Positions 19,295-29,396 of a DNA stretch of 64,000 bases are shown in pieces. The stretch's first letter is position 1. Each line of letters starts with the position of its first letter. The notes beneath the pieces are model-generated. The model was not told the DNA's origin, did not search any database, and worked only from the letters and a program-made list of their open reading frames with translations. A program made the translations under genes and the position numbers. Source of the stretch: Zizania palustris (lineage: Eukaryota; Streptophyta; Magnoliopsida; Poales; Poaceae); contig JAAALK010000289.1 in NCBI GenBank assembly GCA_019279435.1, forward strand, positions 7,136,342-7,200,341, read 5' to 3'.

Positions 19295-19394
19295 NNNNNN
19301 NNNNNNNNNNNNNNNNNNNNNNNNNNNNNNNNNNNNNNNNNNNNNNNNNNNNNNNNNNNNNNNNNNNNNNNNNNNNNNNNNNNNNNNNNNNNNN
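19295..19394. other. Assembly gap (100 N)
   Basis: Exactly 100 undetermined bases, the usual convention for a gap of unknown length. The Tat element B is unfinished on the left and unrelated Copia-like LTR sequence starts on the right, so an unknown amount of sequence is missing or the join is not physical. Confidence 0.95.
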
Positions 19395-20270
19395 ACACAT
19401 AACAAGTCATCAACTCATCAATCAATATAAATGACATTTATTCAAGGAATACGATAACAATGTAGGATCGAAGGTGAATAGGCACTTAAACACATTCTTT
19501 CGAATAGATGACCTTTTCTTAACACCGAACACTCCTCCAAATAAACTAGCGGAAGCAGATAGATTTGTATAATACAGATGAAATTAGTGGTATCACCCTC
19601 CTGTTTGATATGATGTGAAGTGATAGTCTAAGAGATCATAAGCACTACGAAAATAATGTAGCCTTCATAAGCCAATGAGAGTCTTAATTAAGAAGATACT
19701 CACAGAGTTCTCAAGGACCGACTAAGAGTACTAACAAATCAGATAAATAAATCACAAAGCATTTCATTAAGCTTATGGCAATCACACAAATATCAGAGAG
19801 ATTTAATCATAGCATAATGAATAGGCTAAAAAGTAAAACTCATAGATGAATCATACTGAACATCACACATTCACAAGCATATTATCAAAAAGACAATAGG
19901 TAAAATCCTGAAATAAAACAGATGAATTAGTTACCTGTTGTAGCAAAAGTAGATCTTGACGAAGCGATACAACCAACTGTGATGTTGTGGTAAGGAGAAT
20001 CTGTAGAGAAGCTCTAGCGTGTAATTTTATTTGGCGCAGACTTTCAGTTCATGAAGCAGTACTGTATGCATGTACGCATGACCAACAGGAGCAGCTGCAG
20101 AAAAATAGTGATGTTCCCTAGGAAAAAAACCCCTGAACATTGCCCCTAGAAGAACTCGGCTGAACATTAAATCCCACTTCGAGCACAGGAAAAATGGGAC
20201 CCAGGCTCAATCAACAATCGAGAAAATAAATTGCAACCAGGAAAAGCATTGTATCCTATATAGAAAAAAG
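19395..20270 (-). repeat. Copia-type LTR fragment, probably minus orientation
   Basis: From about 19459 (tgtaggatcgaa) the sequence resembles, in order, the LTRs at 29397 and 49962: a tgtagga(c/t)(c/t)gaa start, then a gatagtct(a/g)agagatca block. No primer-binding site adjoins it, so it could be a 3' LTR end or a solo LTR. The bases 19395-19458 show nothing I recognise. Confidence 0.4.
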
Positions 20271-20284
20271 TATGAATTGTTAGA

Positions 20285-20690
20285 GAGCTGCCCGCGGTGC
20301 AACACAAGTCTATACAAATGGGCAAATGACTATGTGGAGGACTACAATTACCACCGGAAGATGAATAAGAGGTTATAAAAGAGGAAGAGGAATGTTATTG
20401 CAGACCAGCACGGAGATAAGACGAAGAAGAAAGTTCCAGACTTAGTAATGTGGTACCTACCAGTGATCGATCGCTTAAAATGTATGTTCTCTAATCCGAG
20501 AGATGCTAAACTATTAATTAGTCATTTCGCTGGGCGAAAGAAGGACGAAAAACTTCGGTACCCTGTGGATGCTAGGTAGTGGAAATCATTTGACCTGGCC
20601 CATCTAGACTTCTCGGAGGATCCTAGAAATATTAGGATGAGACTTAGCACAGATTGAATGAATCCCTTCTATAGGATGGGGATAGGCGAC
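20285..20690 (+). pseudogene. CACTA (En/Spm) TNP2-type transposase fragment
   Basis: The translated frame gives SCPRCNTSLYKWANDY (a Cys-pair motif of TNP2 transposases), then KVPDLVMWYLPVIDRLKCMF, SNPRDAKLLISHF, KLRYPVDA, WKSFDLAHLDFSEDPRNIR and MRLSTD before MNP. This order is that of the N-terminal part of CACTA TNP2 transposases, which would act with the partner protein at the transposon ends. Stops interrupt it after KMNKRL, before WKSF and before MNP. It stops short of the catalytic part, so only an inactive remnant is present. Confidence 0.75.
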
Positions 20691-21361
20691 TTAGCACAGA
20701 TTGAATGAAGCCACTTAACAAACATGGCACCAGGCATATGTATTGGAATCATGCATCTTCTCCTAAAAGATACATGTGAGCATTGGATTCTCACCATCAG
20801 AATTGCCACCAAGATTTTCTACATGTGGTAGATCATGGAAGAGATTCATAGCCTCATAGGGTACAATGCAACAACCCGACCTATCATACTCTGTCATCTC
20901 ATCCTAAGCCGCATATGTAGATCCACAAGTCATGTGTTCTCTCCATATAGCAATTCATTCTCTTCCTGTAATGAACACACTACCATGTAAACACGCTCAA
21001 CTACTTCAATCCAATTCCACAACATATGAATGGATGAATATTTGCTTATTCGATTACCGAGACTTGTCAGGTCATGGCGATGACTGCACTAGAGAGCCAC
21101 AAAACATGGTTGATATGTGCCTCTGAAGCTGCTCTTTACGATGATCGATGCCCTGGACTGCAATCCTCTTCGTGACCAAGACCTCCTCCACATGAGCCCG
21201 CCGAAGCTCCAGCTGACACCTCATTTTGTCCAGCGTTGTGGTAGCAACTCCTTCCTCCCCTGCAGCTCCACGCCGCACTGAATGAGAATCAATTCAGATC
21301 AAACCATGCTCAAAGAACACCCCCTTGCAAGCAAGAATGCATCCATGGGCACACATGCACC
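20691..21361. other. Unassigned stretch between CACTA and Tat remnants
   Basis: There is a short direct repeat of 'acttagcacagattgaatga' at 20642 and 20689. Otherwise I see no gene with recognisable similarity. A 68-residue minus frame at 21072-21278 (RRAHVEEVLVTKRIAVQ) is charged and helical but I do not recognise it. Confidence 0.4.
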
Positions 21362-22664
21362 ATGGAAGCCTCGGGGGAAGCCACTCGGGAGACCGAGATC
21401 TGCCCTCATACAGACCCGAGCCATACCCGCTCATGCGTGCCCCTCTTGGTTACCTTCCTGGAGAGCGGACAAGACTTCACGGTGAAGACCGCTCCCCTCC
21501 ACGACTCCTACCTGGGCCTGAGGGAGACCGAGCTGATATCGGAGCTCAGCCAGGTGGATGGCACTGGCCTCGACCGAGCTATCGAGAGCGCCGTGAGCCA
21601 GGTATGCCTTCGGGACGCTCCAACACGAGCCCCTAGCACCTTCTTCACTTTTGACTTACTCCTTGCTTCTTCGTGTGCAGATAGTCGCACTGGCGTAGGG
21701 ATCACTGTTGTCTCTTCTCACTGAACGGAGCCGCCACAAGCGTGATGCTTCGGAACTCCTTGGACATACCGAGGCCACCGAGAAGGTAGTCTAGGAGCTC
21801 GTGGCTGAGGCTGACCGACTCTGGATGCTGGAGTCGGTGGTCGTGGGCCTCCGCACCTAGGCCGCTAGACCCGAAGAGCTCCAAGCTAAAGTCGTGGAGA
21901 TCGGCGTCCTAAAGGCCCAAGTTGCCGAGTTGTATGGACTCCGAGCCCGAGCGGCCGAAGTAGACAAGCTCAAGGTGGAGGTCGATGCGTTCCGGGCCTA
22001 GGTCGCGGAGGTGGAGGACCTCCGGGCCTATGCTGGCAAAGCAGATAGGCTCGAGGCCGAGGTTGGTGCCCTCCGAGTCCAGGTGTCCGAGATGGAGGAG
22101 CTCCGGGCGAAGGTCGCCGTTGTGGAGATCTAGAAGATCCAGGGGCTCAAACTTGAGCGGACCGTCGTGGATCTCCTAGCCCGGAATGAAGTGGCGGCCG
22201 AGGCGCTGGCCCAAGGGGAGAAGACCGCGGCTGACACTGTGGTGTCCCTCCGAAGGGTCCTCGAGCGCTTCGGCACGGGATGCGTGGCCTTCGACGTTGC
22301 CCGGGAGCCCCTTAGCCACCGGCTGAAGTTCATTCATGCCGTCGTTTGGCAGATAAGCTCCACCGCGTCGAGGTATGGGGAGGTGTTGGCCCAGGTGGCT
22401 GCCCTCGATGTACTTCACCAACTGGAGGCTTCTGGGGGCACCTTGCCTTCGTCGTCGTGTTCACCTCCAGTCGTCTTTGGGGGGTGCCATCTCCTTTCCC
22501 CTACTCTAGCAGTCGCGCAAGCCTGGAAGGCTCTCCATATGACTTGGAGGGCGGAGGGCCCGAACGCAGTGAAGGCCTAGATAGAAGAGGCCCTTCGATC
22601 GAGCCTTCCCTCATCTTCTTTGAAGCCTCCAGTCGCTGCACCCCTCCCGGACCCGAAGGTGTAG
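21362..22664 (+). pseudogene. aORF1 (element C), 5'-truncated
   Basis: Exon 1 (to 21601) includes RETELISELSQVDGTGLDRA and ESAVSQ, matching RETELVAILSEA and ERAAYQ of element B. After a 79-bp intron, exon 2 (21681-22664) gives a regular coiled coil (heptads such as LRARAAEVDKLKVEVDA). The C-terminal domain (VSLRRVLERFG, SRYGEVLAQVAALDVLHQL, AWKALHMTWRAEGPNAVKA) then ends PDPKV-stop at 22662-22664. Several TAG codons lie within the coiled coil, and one (22578-22580) stands where the Trp of A and B is. The N-terminal transposon-like domain is absent. The protein type is the same as in A and B. Confidence 0.7.
21602..21680 (+). other. Intron of aORF1 (element C), conserved site
   Basis: Donor CAG|GTATGCC at 21601/21602 and acceptor TTCGTGTGCAG at 21680, 79 bp, phase 0. 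Exons read ESAVSQ then IVALA, the counterpart of ERAAYQ/AVLARAA in B and ERAALR/QFVLARAA in A. Confidence 0.75.
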
Positions 22665-22763
22665 TTCCCTTAGGGCCTTAGTATCACAACTCCTGTAATA
22701 GGTAAGAACTTTGACAATTTATTAATAAAGGGAAGTTGTTTTCTAGAAATCATCTAGGGTATT

Positions 22764-23411
22764 TGCAACACTCGTGATTCCGACGTCGAGATTATTGACG
22801 AGGGTGAGGCCCTTCGGCACCAATGGACCATCTTCGAGGCCCTCAAGGCCGACCGGCCTGCGTGCTTTAACATCCCTCAAGATGACCACGGGCACGTTAT
22901 CCCCGAGGTCCTTCACGAGGTCTTGGGTTTTATCAAGGAAGAGGAAGGGAAGACACAAGCTCCGTCTTCATCGCCCGAGCCAGTAAATTGGTCCGACGTG
23001 GAGATTGGCCGTGATGAACTGGGGCCCGGAGATCAAGGTTTGCGTAGCTGGTCCCAGCTTCAAGAAGATCAGAAGGCTTTTCGGGCTCGAAAGAAAGAGG
23101 AGAGGAACCGGAAGAAAAAGAGAAGAAGGAGTCCAACCGCGCGGCTCCGGGGGCGCGGACCGAAGGGAGTGCTAGGGGCCCAGGCAACCTTCAGGGCCAG
23201 AAAGGCTTCCGATTCTAGCTTGGCTTATACGATGAGTTCTCTTAGTTTTATTTTTCAGTTTGACTTTGTAATAGGTATCGTCTACGTTCTATGTATCCTA
23301 CGAAGTCTTGCCTGCGCCACTGATGGATCTCGATTGCTTTCTTGTCCACTCCTCTCCCCCCTCTTTGCAGGTAGGCGACTTGTCGGCTGGGCACAATGCG
23401 CTTGGACCTAG
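22764..23411 (+). CDS. aORF2 (element C), open throughout
   Basis: This is the only copy of aORF2 with no internal stop: about 215 codons from 22764. It reads LRHQWTIFEALKADRPACF, IPQDDHGHVIPEV, IKEEEGKTQ, a Ser/Pro/acid run, NWSDVEIGRDELG, LRSWSQLQEDQKAFRARK and a Lys/Arg-rich tract. Homology to A and B ends soon after the basic tract, so the native C-terminus may be near 23230 rather than 23411. No clear ATG lies at the start; TAG 22755-22757 precedes the frame, so an upstream exon is possible (tttctag and catctag acceptors are nearby). The basic tract looks like a nuclear localisation or nucleic-acid binding segment. Function unknown. Confidence 0.55.
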   Translation, partial: CNTRDSDVEIIDEGEALRHQWTIFEALKADRPACFNIPQDDHGHVIPEVLHEVLGFIKEEEGKTQAPSSSPEPVNWSDVEIGRDELGPGDQGLRSWSQLQEDQKAFRARKKEERNRKKKRRRSPTARLRGRGPKGVLGAQATFRARKASDSSLAYTMSSLSFIFQFDFVIGIVYVLCILRSLACATDGSRLLSCPLLSPLFAGRRLVGWAQCAWT

Positions 23412-23479
23412 GATCGGGAGCCATAAGTACCACACTTGCTTACTACAAGGCACAGCGTGTTGGACCTGGCGTTCGGGAC

Positions 23480-23935
23480 TTGAATACGAGGCACTTTGGG
23501 CCGGGTACTCGGAACCCAATCGTGGGGCGCCTCGAGCTGGAGCTTGGAACACAGACGTAAGGCGCGCCAAACTGGAGGTCGGAACACGAACATGGGGTGC
23601 TTCGAGCCGGAGCTCGGAACCCTGAGATGGAGTGCTTCGAGCCGGATCTTGGAATCAAAAATGGGGTGCGTCGAGCCAGAGCTCGGAACCAAAAATGGGG
23701 TGTGTCGAGCCGGAGCTCGGAACCAAAAATGGGGTGCGTCGACCCAGAGCTCGGAACCTTGAGGTAGGGAGCTTCGAGCCAGAGCTCGGAACCCAAAATG
23801 GGTTCTTCAAGCCGAAGCTCGGAACCCAAAATGGGGTGCTTCAAGACAGAGCTCGTAACCCTAAGGTAGGGTGCTTCGAGCTAGAGCTCGGAACCCAAAA
23901 TGGGGTGCTTCAAGTCGGAGCTCAGAACCCTTCGA
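23480..23935. repeat. 34-38-bp tandem array (element C)
   Basis: About a dozen units, with the regular period of 34 clear at 23661, 23695 and 23729. Each holds gagcc(g/a)gagctcggaacc followed by an aaaatggggtg stretch. The array lies between pol and aORF2, the place where element B has its 61-bp array, but the unit sequence and length differ. Confidence 0.85.
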
Positions 23936-24064
23936 GTCTGCCGGGATTATGCTTAGTACCGTAGTGCGTTCACTTCGGTAGAAATGTTCGCCGTATTTTT
24001 TATTATTGAAACTGAGAAATCCAGTACAATGAAAAATAACAAGGGCGGAATGTATTACATCGCA

Positions 24065-25260
24065 CTACGCAAAATGGCACTTTAGATGCTCTACATGCCA
24101 AGTGTGCTTCAAATCTTCGCCTTCCAGAGTAACTAAACGGTACGACCCTGGTCGCCCAGAGCCGACTACGATGTATGGACCTTCCCACTTATTGCCCAGC
24201 TTTGTCGGGGTGGCAACCGCCCGAAGGACAAGATGCCCTGGCTAGAACTCGTTTCGCTTAACTTTGGGGTCGTACCATGATTTCGTCTGCTTTTGATATT
24301 TAGAAAGATTGGCGATAGCTCGAAGACTCGATTCCTCCATGAGGTCGAGGGAGATGGCACACTCTCGATCAGTTTCTGGAGTTGTGACCCGTAGGGAGCC
24401 GGCCCGGAGCTCCGTCGGTGTCATTGCTTTGTCTCTGAACAATAGCCGGAATGGGGTGAAACCAGTTGCGCGGGAAGGGGTGGTCCAAATAGACCACATA
24501 ATCTTGGGAAACTCTTCGGGCCATAGGCCCTTAGCCAGACCCACGATGCGCTTGTTGAGGCTGGACAGTATATGCCCGTTGGCCCGTTCGACGGCTTCGT
24601 TAGAATGCAGATGCCGAACGGCCGCGAAGCATAGCTATACCCCAAGCTCCTCGCAGAACACCTTGAAAGTACTTGCATTGAACTAAGTACCATTATCCAA
24701 TGTGATCTGCTTGGGCACTCTGAAACAGTAGACGATGTTTTGCCAAAAGAACTTCTGGATGCTTCGGGAGGTGATGGCGGTCAGTGGCTCGGCTTCGACC
24801 CACTTGGAGAAGTACTCAACAGGGACAATGGACAAGCGCAGGTTGCCCTTAGCCCTGGGAAATGGGACAACGAGGTCCATGCCCCATCGGGCTAGAGGCC
24901 AAACAGGCGCGATGATTTGCAGGTTGGTGGGAGGCCGATGGCTCCACCGCCCCATCCATTGGCACCCTTGACAGGTGCGCACCATATCTTTAGCATCAGT
25001 GACAACAGTGGGCCAATACACGCCTTGACGGAGAGTTTTCCCGGTGAGGGCTCGAGGGGCCAAATGGCTACCACACAAGCCTTCGTGTATCTCTCGGAGC
25101 ATTTGCTGCCCGTCGGTATGAGAGATGCACCAAAGCAGCGGGGAACAGACACCCGACTTTTAGAGTACTCCGTTAATGACCTGATAAGATCTCGCGCAGA
25201 ACTGAAGCCGCGCAAGCTTAGTACCGGGCTTGATTTCCACTTAACCTTTAAGTAGCCGCT
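24065..25260 (-). pseudogene. Integrase pseudogene (element C)
   Basis: On the minus strand: zinc region HEGLCGSHLA and CQGCQWMG near 25080-24950, first catalytic Asp in GMDLVVPF, second in TLDNGT (24690), and the Glu in AVERANG (24580). The C-terminal domain (GHLVLRAVATP, GNKWEGPYIVV, HTWHVEHLKCHFA) ends at the stop 24065-24067. Stops interrupt it at 24681-24683 and 24242-24244 among others. All three acidic residues are still readable, but the frame is broken. Confidence 0.85.
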
Positions 25261-25273
25261 GGATAGGCTCTCA

Positions 25274-26350
25274 CTAATCACCATCGACCGTACAAAGGAT
25301 CTCGACTGGTTTCGAGGACGCCGGAGAATCTGCCGATACTTGGGTCGGTGTGCCTTCTCGGAGAGATGCAGATGGCTTAGCGAGCTCTTCGAAGAAAATA
25401 GTGGGTGGAAGGGCCTGCCCTCCTGCACCGGCCTTAGCGAGGATATCAGCCTGGCAATTTTCGCTCCTTGGGATGCTTTGGACGGAGATTCCCTTAAAAG
25501 CTGCCTCAAGCTTCCGAACGACTTCGAGGTATGCGGTGAGATTAGGATGTCGAGCTTGAAAACACTTGTCCGCGTTCTCGGCCATGACTTGAGAGTCGGT
25601 CTTGATGATCACTCGAGTATCCCTGAGCGTGTGCGCCTTGCGGAGGCCTAGCAGCACTCCTTCATACTCAGCGACGTTGTTTGTAGCTTTAAAATTCAAC
25701 CAAACGGAGTATAATGCTTGCTGACCTAAGGGAGAAACAATCACTGCCCCTGCGCCTGCTCTGGAGGCTTGGTAAGCACCATTTGAATAAATAGTCCACA
25801 CTCCTTCGCCAGCTTCGTCAGGGGCATGGTCGGCCACCGGTCTCCATTCGGCGACAAAATCTGCAAGGATCTAAGACTTAATGGCAGTCCGGGCCATGAA
25901 AGTCATGCCGAACGGAGCAAGTTCCACTGCCCACTTGCCAATTCGCCCAGTAGCATACTTATTCCGGAACTGTCACCCAGAGGGTAAGCGGTTGGGATGA
26001 CTATGTCGTGGGCCAGAAAGTAGTGTCGAAGTTTCTGGGAGGCCATGACGAGAGTGTATGCTACTTTCTCGAGCTCGGTATACCGGGTCTTTGATCCAGA
26101 GAGGGCTTCGGACACAAAGTACACCGGGCACTATATCAGCTTCCCACCAGTTTCTTCTTCTTGAATCAATGCTGCGCTCACTACACAACTCGTGGCAGGG
26201 AGATAGACGAGAAGGGGATCGCAACTCCGGGGTGTAGCGGGGGGGGTAATAAGGTTGACGAGGTATTCCTTTATCCTGTCGAAACAGTCTTGACATTCAG
26301 GAGTCCATTTGAAATCCCTGGATCCCTGCAGCGCCTTGAAAATAGGCAGA
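25274..26350 (-). pseudogene. RNase H region (element C pol)
   Basis: The frame 25837-25274 is open for 187 codons: WTIYSNGAYQAS, NNVAEYEGVLLGLRKA, KTDSQVMAE, QSIPRSENCQADILAKAGA. The first acidic residue of this RNase H-like domain is Asn (YSNG), the same change as in element A. Upstream, 26124-25837 keeps YFVSEALSGSKTRYTELEK and AHDIVIPTAYPLGD, but with frame breaks. Confidence 0.8.
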
Positions 26351-27300
26351 CTTCACTCATCTGATATTGCCAAGAAGCAGCTGAGAGCCGCGAGGCGTCC
26401 AGCCAACTTCTGGGCCTGCTTCAAGTTCTAGGGAGGAGACATGTTCTGCAGCGCGCTGACTTGGGTTGGACTGGCTTCGATGCCCTGACTGGAGACCAGA
26501 TAACTGAGCAACTTCCCAGCCCGAGCTCCGAAGACGCATTTCTCTGGGTTAAGACGAATTCCGCATCTCCGGAGACTGTCGAATGTTTCAGCTATATCCG
26601 AGCTATGGCAGTTTTATCCGTGCTTTTAATGATGATATCGTCCATGTAAGCGTCGATATTGCCACTGATATAGTGACCCAAGGCCTTGGATATCAACCTG
26701 GAGAAGGCATCTGAAAATAGCAGAATACTCCTGAGGGTGTAACGAAGCTCGTCTTGACTTGATCTTCTTGCTTTAGCCAAATCTGATGGTACCTAGAATA
26801 TGCATTAAGGAAGCTAAGGAGCTCAGAGCCCGCAGTAGAATAACCAATTGGTATATGTGAGGCATGGGGTAGGGGTCACGGGGGCAAGCTTTATTCAAAG
26901 ATGTAAAATCGATACACATGCGCCATTTGCCAAATGTTTTCTTCTAGACGAACATGGGGTTCGACAACCACTTTGTATGACTGACTTCCCGAATGACCCC
27001 ATCTCAAAGCAGCTTCTCCACCTTGGTCTTGGCAAGATCAGCTCATTCGGAGGACAACTTGCGGAGCCCCTGGCACCCTGGGAGAGCCTTTGGGTTGATC
27101 ACCAGGGAGTGCTCGATGATGGAGCGGTCGATGCACGGTATATCTTCTTTGGACCACGCAAAGATGTCCAGGTTGCTCCAGACAATTTCTTCGAGCTGTC
27201 TTAACACCTCTGGTTCCAGGCCTCCTTCGAACCGGATAGGGCACTCTCTCCCATCCTGGATCAGGATCCTCATGATGACCTCCCCCTCCGGAAGAGGCTT
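26350..27300 (-). pseudogene. Reverse transcriptase pseudogene (element C)
   Basis: Minus strand: EDIPCIDRSIIEHSLVINPKA, WLSNPMFV-stop, FGKWRMCIDF, NKACPRDPYPMP, then a frame-broken palm, a recognisable YMDDIIIKS near 26650-26630 and LRRCGIRLNPEKCVFGARAG. Several nonsense codons and at least two frameshifts disable it. It aligns with element B RT throughout. Confidence 0.8.
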
Positions 27301-27930
27301 GGTAGTGAGACGTTTGGGGGGGCATCGCGGATCAGGGGGGCATCGTCGACACCCGGAAGTCTGACCTCCTTCGAGCTCCCGCGAACGCTGTTGACTTGCC
27401 TCAGGACTGAGAGCACCCCTCCAGGGGTTGGCATATTGAGGCACAAATAGTTGTGGTGGGCGATGGCCCTGAAGAGGTTGAGCATCCCCCTCCCAAAGAT
27501 GGCGTTGTAGGCATACGGAGCGTCGACGATGTCGAAGATGATTTCTTTGCTGTGGGACAGGGGGCTTCTCCGAAGGTCACCTCTAGCCCAATCTGGCCGA
27601 GGGCATCAAGGGGTGGCCCTACGAAACCCTAGAGCGGCCGAGAGGCCGGCAACAGATGCTTCCGAGAGAGGCATAGCTGATCGAAGGCCTACACGAAAAT
27701 GATGTCAGCAGAACTTCCTCCGTCAACTAGAATGTGACGCACTTCGACGCTAGCAATGTCCGCTGAGATGATGAGGGGATCAGCATGCGGGAACTTGACG
27801 CCGACAGCATCATCAGCGGTGAAGGAGATGGGAACATGGGACCATTCGGGAAGCGTGGTGAAGCTGGAAGTCCCAATATGCCCAACATCTCGAACATATT
27901 CCCTTTGCTGCCATAGGCCATGACAAGCTC
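27270..27930 (-). pseudogene. Gag end and aspartic protease (element C)
   Basis: Minus strand from about 27925: QQREYVRDVGHIGTSS, PEWSHVPISF, FPHADPLIISADIA, then the protease active site ILVDGGSSADIIFV and GPPLDALGQIGLEVTFGEA, ending NYLCLNMPTPGGVL and RQVNSV. Both order and residues match element B 12470-13040. Stops and a frameshift are present. RT follows in the -1 frame, with a run of seven C (plus strand G at 27316-27322) in the overlap. Confidence 0.75.
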
Positions 27931-28003
27931 ACTCTCAAGCTCATTTATCCACTTCTTAGCCCCTCTAAGTAGTTTCTCCCCGATACCTCAACTCTTGATG
28001 GTT

Positions 28004-29331
28004 CTATTCACATAAATCAACGACTTCTTGTTCATAGGAGGATACCTTCTCATTGTCGTCGTCATCGGAGTTGTCGGGGGAGCCCTTCTCTTCCTTATCC
28101 CCAAGAGCCATTGAGCAGAAGCTCTTGCGGGATCTTCGGCGGTGATGTGAGCGACTCTTCAGCTTGTCCCCGAAGGCCATGAAGCAGAGGTCCACTGGAT
28201 CGTCCTTGTCCTTCCCCTTCCTGATCACGATCTCCTCATCGCTTGAGCTTGATGAAGAGGAAGAAGACGAAGACCGCTTGGAGTAGCTTCTCTCCATCTC
28301 GACGAAGAAGGCCTTGTCTTGCTTCTTGTTCGCACGTCGGTAGTCCTTCGGGGCCTTTCGGAAGAATCTTGTCTTGGGCATGCCCTTGTGAAGGTGGAGC
28401 TATTGTGCTTGCCGGAGTCGTAGGAGCCACCACCAGTACCCTTCTTGTGACCATTGGGCTTGGGGCAGTCGGCGATGAAATGACCTGGATCACCACACTC
28501 AAAGCATCCGGATTTTGTGTCGTGTCTTTTGAACATTCGCTTATCATAGACATGACACACTCGATTGTTAAACAGACACAGATCATCAACTCCTAGCGAC
28601 TCAAGCTGGTCCTTAGTGATAGACATCAAGGAGAAGCCAGCACAGCTCACAGAAGATGAGTCAGCAGAAGGTGTCGCAAGGGCCAGGGTTTTTGATCCAG
28701 AGCTAGTGAGATTTGATCTCAACTAGATATCAACCACTGTGGCCTTTAGCTTGTAGAATAGCTCTGAAATTGTCAAGGTATCATAAGTGGTGCTCTCAAT
28801 TATAGAGGATACCTTGATCTCCCAGATCTTAGGGTCCAAGGTATGAAGAACCTTGAGCGCCTGCTCATGATCTGAGACCAGTTGAACTCCCTCGGCCTTG
28901 TTGGCCCGAAGCTTATTTATGATCAATTGAAAACTACCAAACAAGGCTTCAACAGATTCACCCGGCTTCTGTGTGAAATTTTCATATTCACGATGGTAGG
29001 TCTGATAGAGCCGAGCCTTGACCTGGGCTGTCCCCTCATGGTGTGCCTCGAGGGTAGCTCAGATCTCTCTAGCAGTGCTGAGATGGCTCACACGCTCAAA
29101 CTCAGTGGGACCTAAACCAGAAAACAAAATGTTCACCGCTTTTTTGTTGTTCTGATGCTGGGCGATTATCTCAGGAGATGTTCACTCAGCAACAGTCAGT
29201 ATGGTAAAAGTAGCGTGAACACAAACATCCCAAATGTCCGAGCTCTGGCTCATGAGATAGGATCGCATGCGAGTCTTCCAATAAGTATAGCCAAAAACTT
29301 CCAGGGACGAGACCTTTCCAGAAGAAGTCAT
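28004..29331 (-). pseudogene. Copia gag pseudogene (element J)
   Basis: Starts ATG at 29331, about 50 bases inside the primer-binding site. The gag helices (AQVKARLYQTYHREYENF, LHTLDPKIWEI, TISELFYKLKAT) are followed by a CCHC zinc knuckle CFECGDPGHFIADC near 28520. A basic/Ser-rich and acidic tail follows (KAFFVEMERSYSKRS, LCFMAFGD), as in Copia elements of the SIRE/Maximus kind. It contains at least three nonsense codons and a frameshift between 28722 and 28381. Protease, integrase and RT are absent: element C sequence starts below about 28000. Confidence 0.8.
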
Positions 29332-29382
29332 GATCACTACCTGGGTTTAGAACCGGTTAAGGTATGGAAAAACCCTAACCAG

Positions 29383-29394
29383 GCTCTGATACCA
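29383..29394 (-). other. Initiator-Met tRNA primer-binding site (Copia J)
   Basis: The minus strand reads TGGTATCAGAGC two bases after the LTR end. It is the usual plant Copia complement of initiator methionine tRNA. Confidence 0.85.
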
Positions 29395-29396
29395 CT

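Larger units (their letters stand above)
21362..27930 (-). mobile_element. Element C: decayed Tat-lineage Gypsy, reverse orientation
   Basis: Read on the minus strand: gag end/protease (27930-27270), RT (to about 26350), RNase H (to about 25274) and integrase (ending 24065). A short tandem array follows (23935-23480), then, antisense to pol and so on the plus strand here, aORF2 and aORF1. The order equals elements A and B. Both ends are missing: the gag side abuts Copia J at about 27930-28000, and the aORF1 side breaks off near 21362. No LTR is seen. Confidence 0.85.

Noticed and set aside
21072..21278. Minus-strand 68-residue helical peptide as a host gene exon
   Set aside because: Charged helical composition but no recognisable family, no splice context and no neighbours that support it.
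23308..23964. Repeat-protein-like frames, or a CRISPR-like array
   Set aside because: Units are contiguous 34-38-bp tandem repeats without unique spacers, in a eukaryotic retrotransposon.
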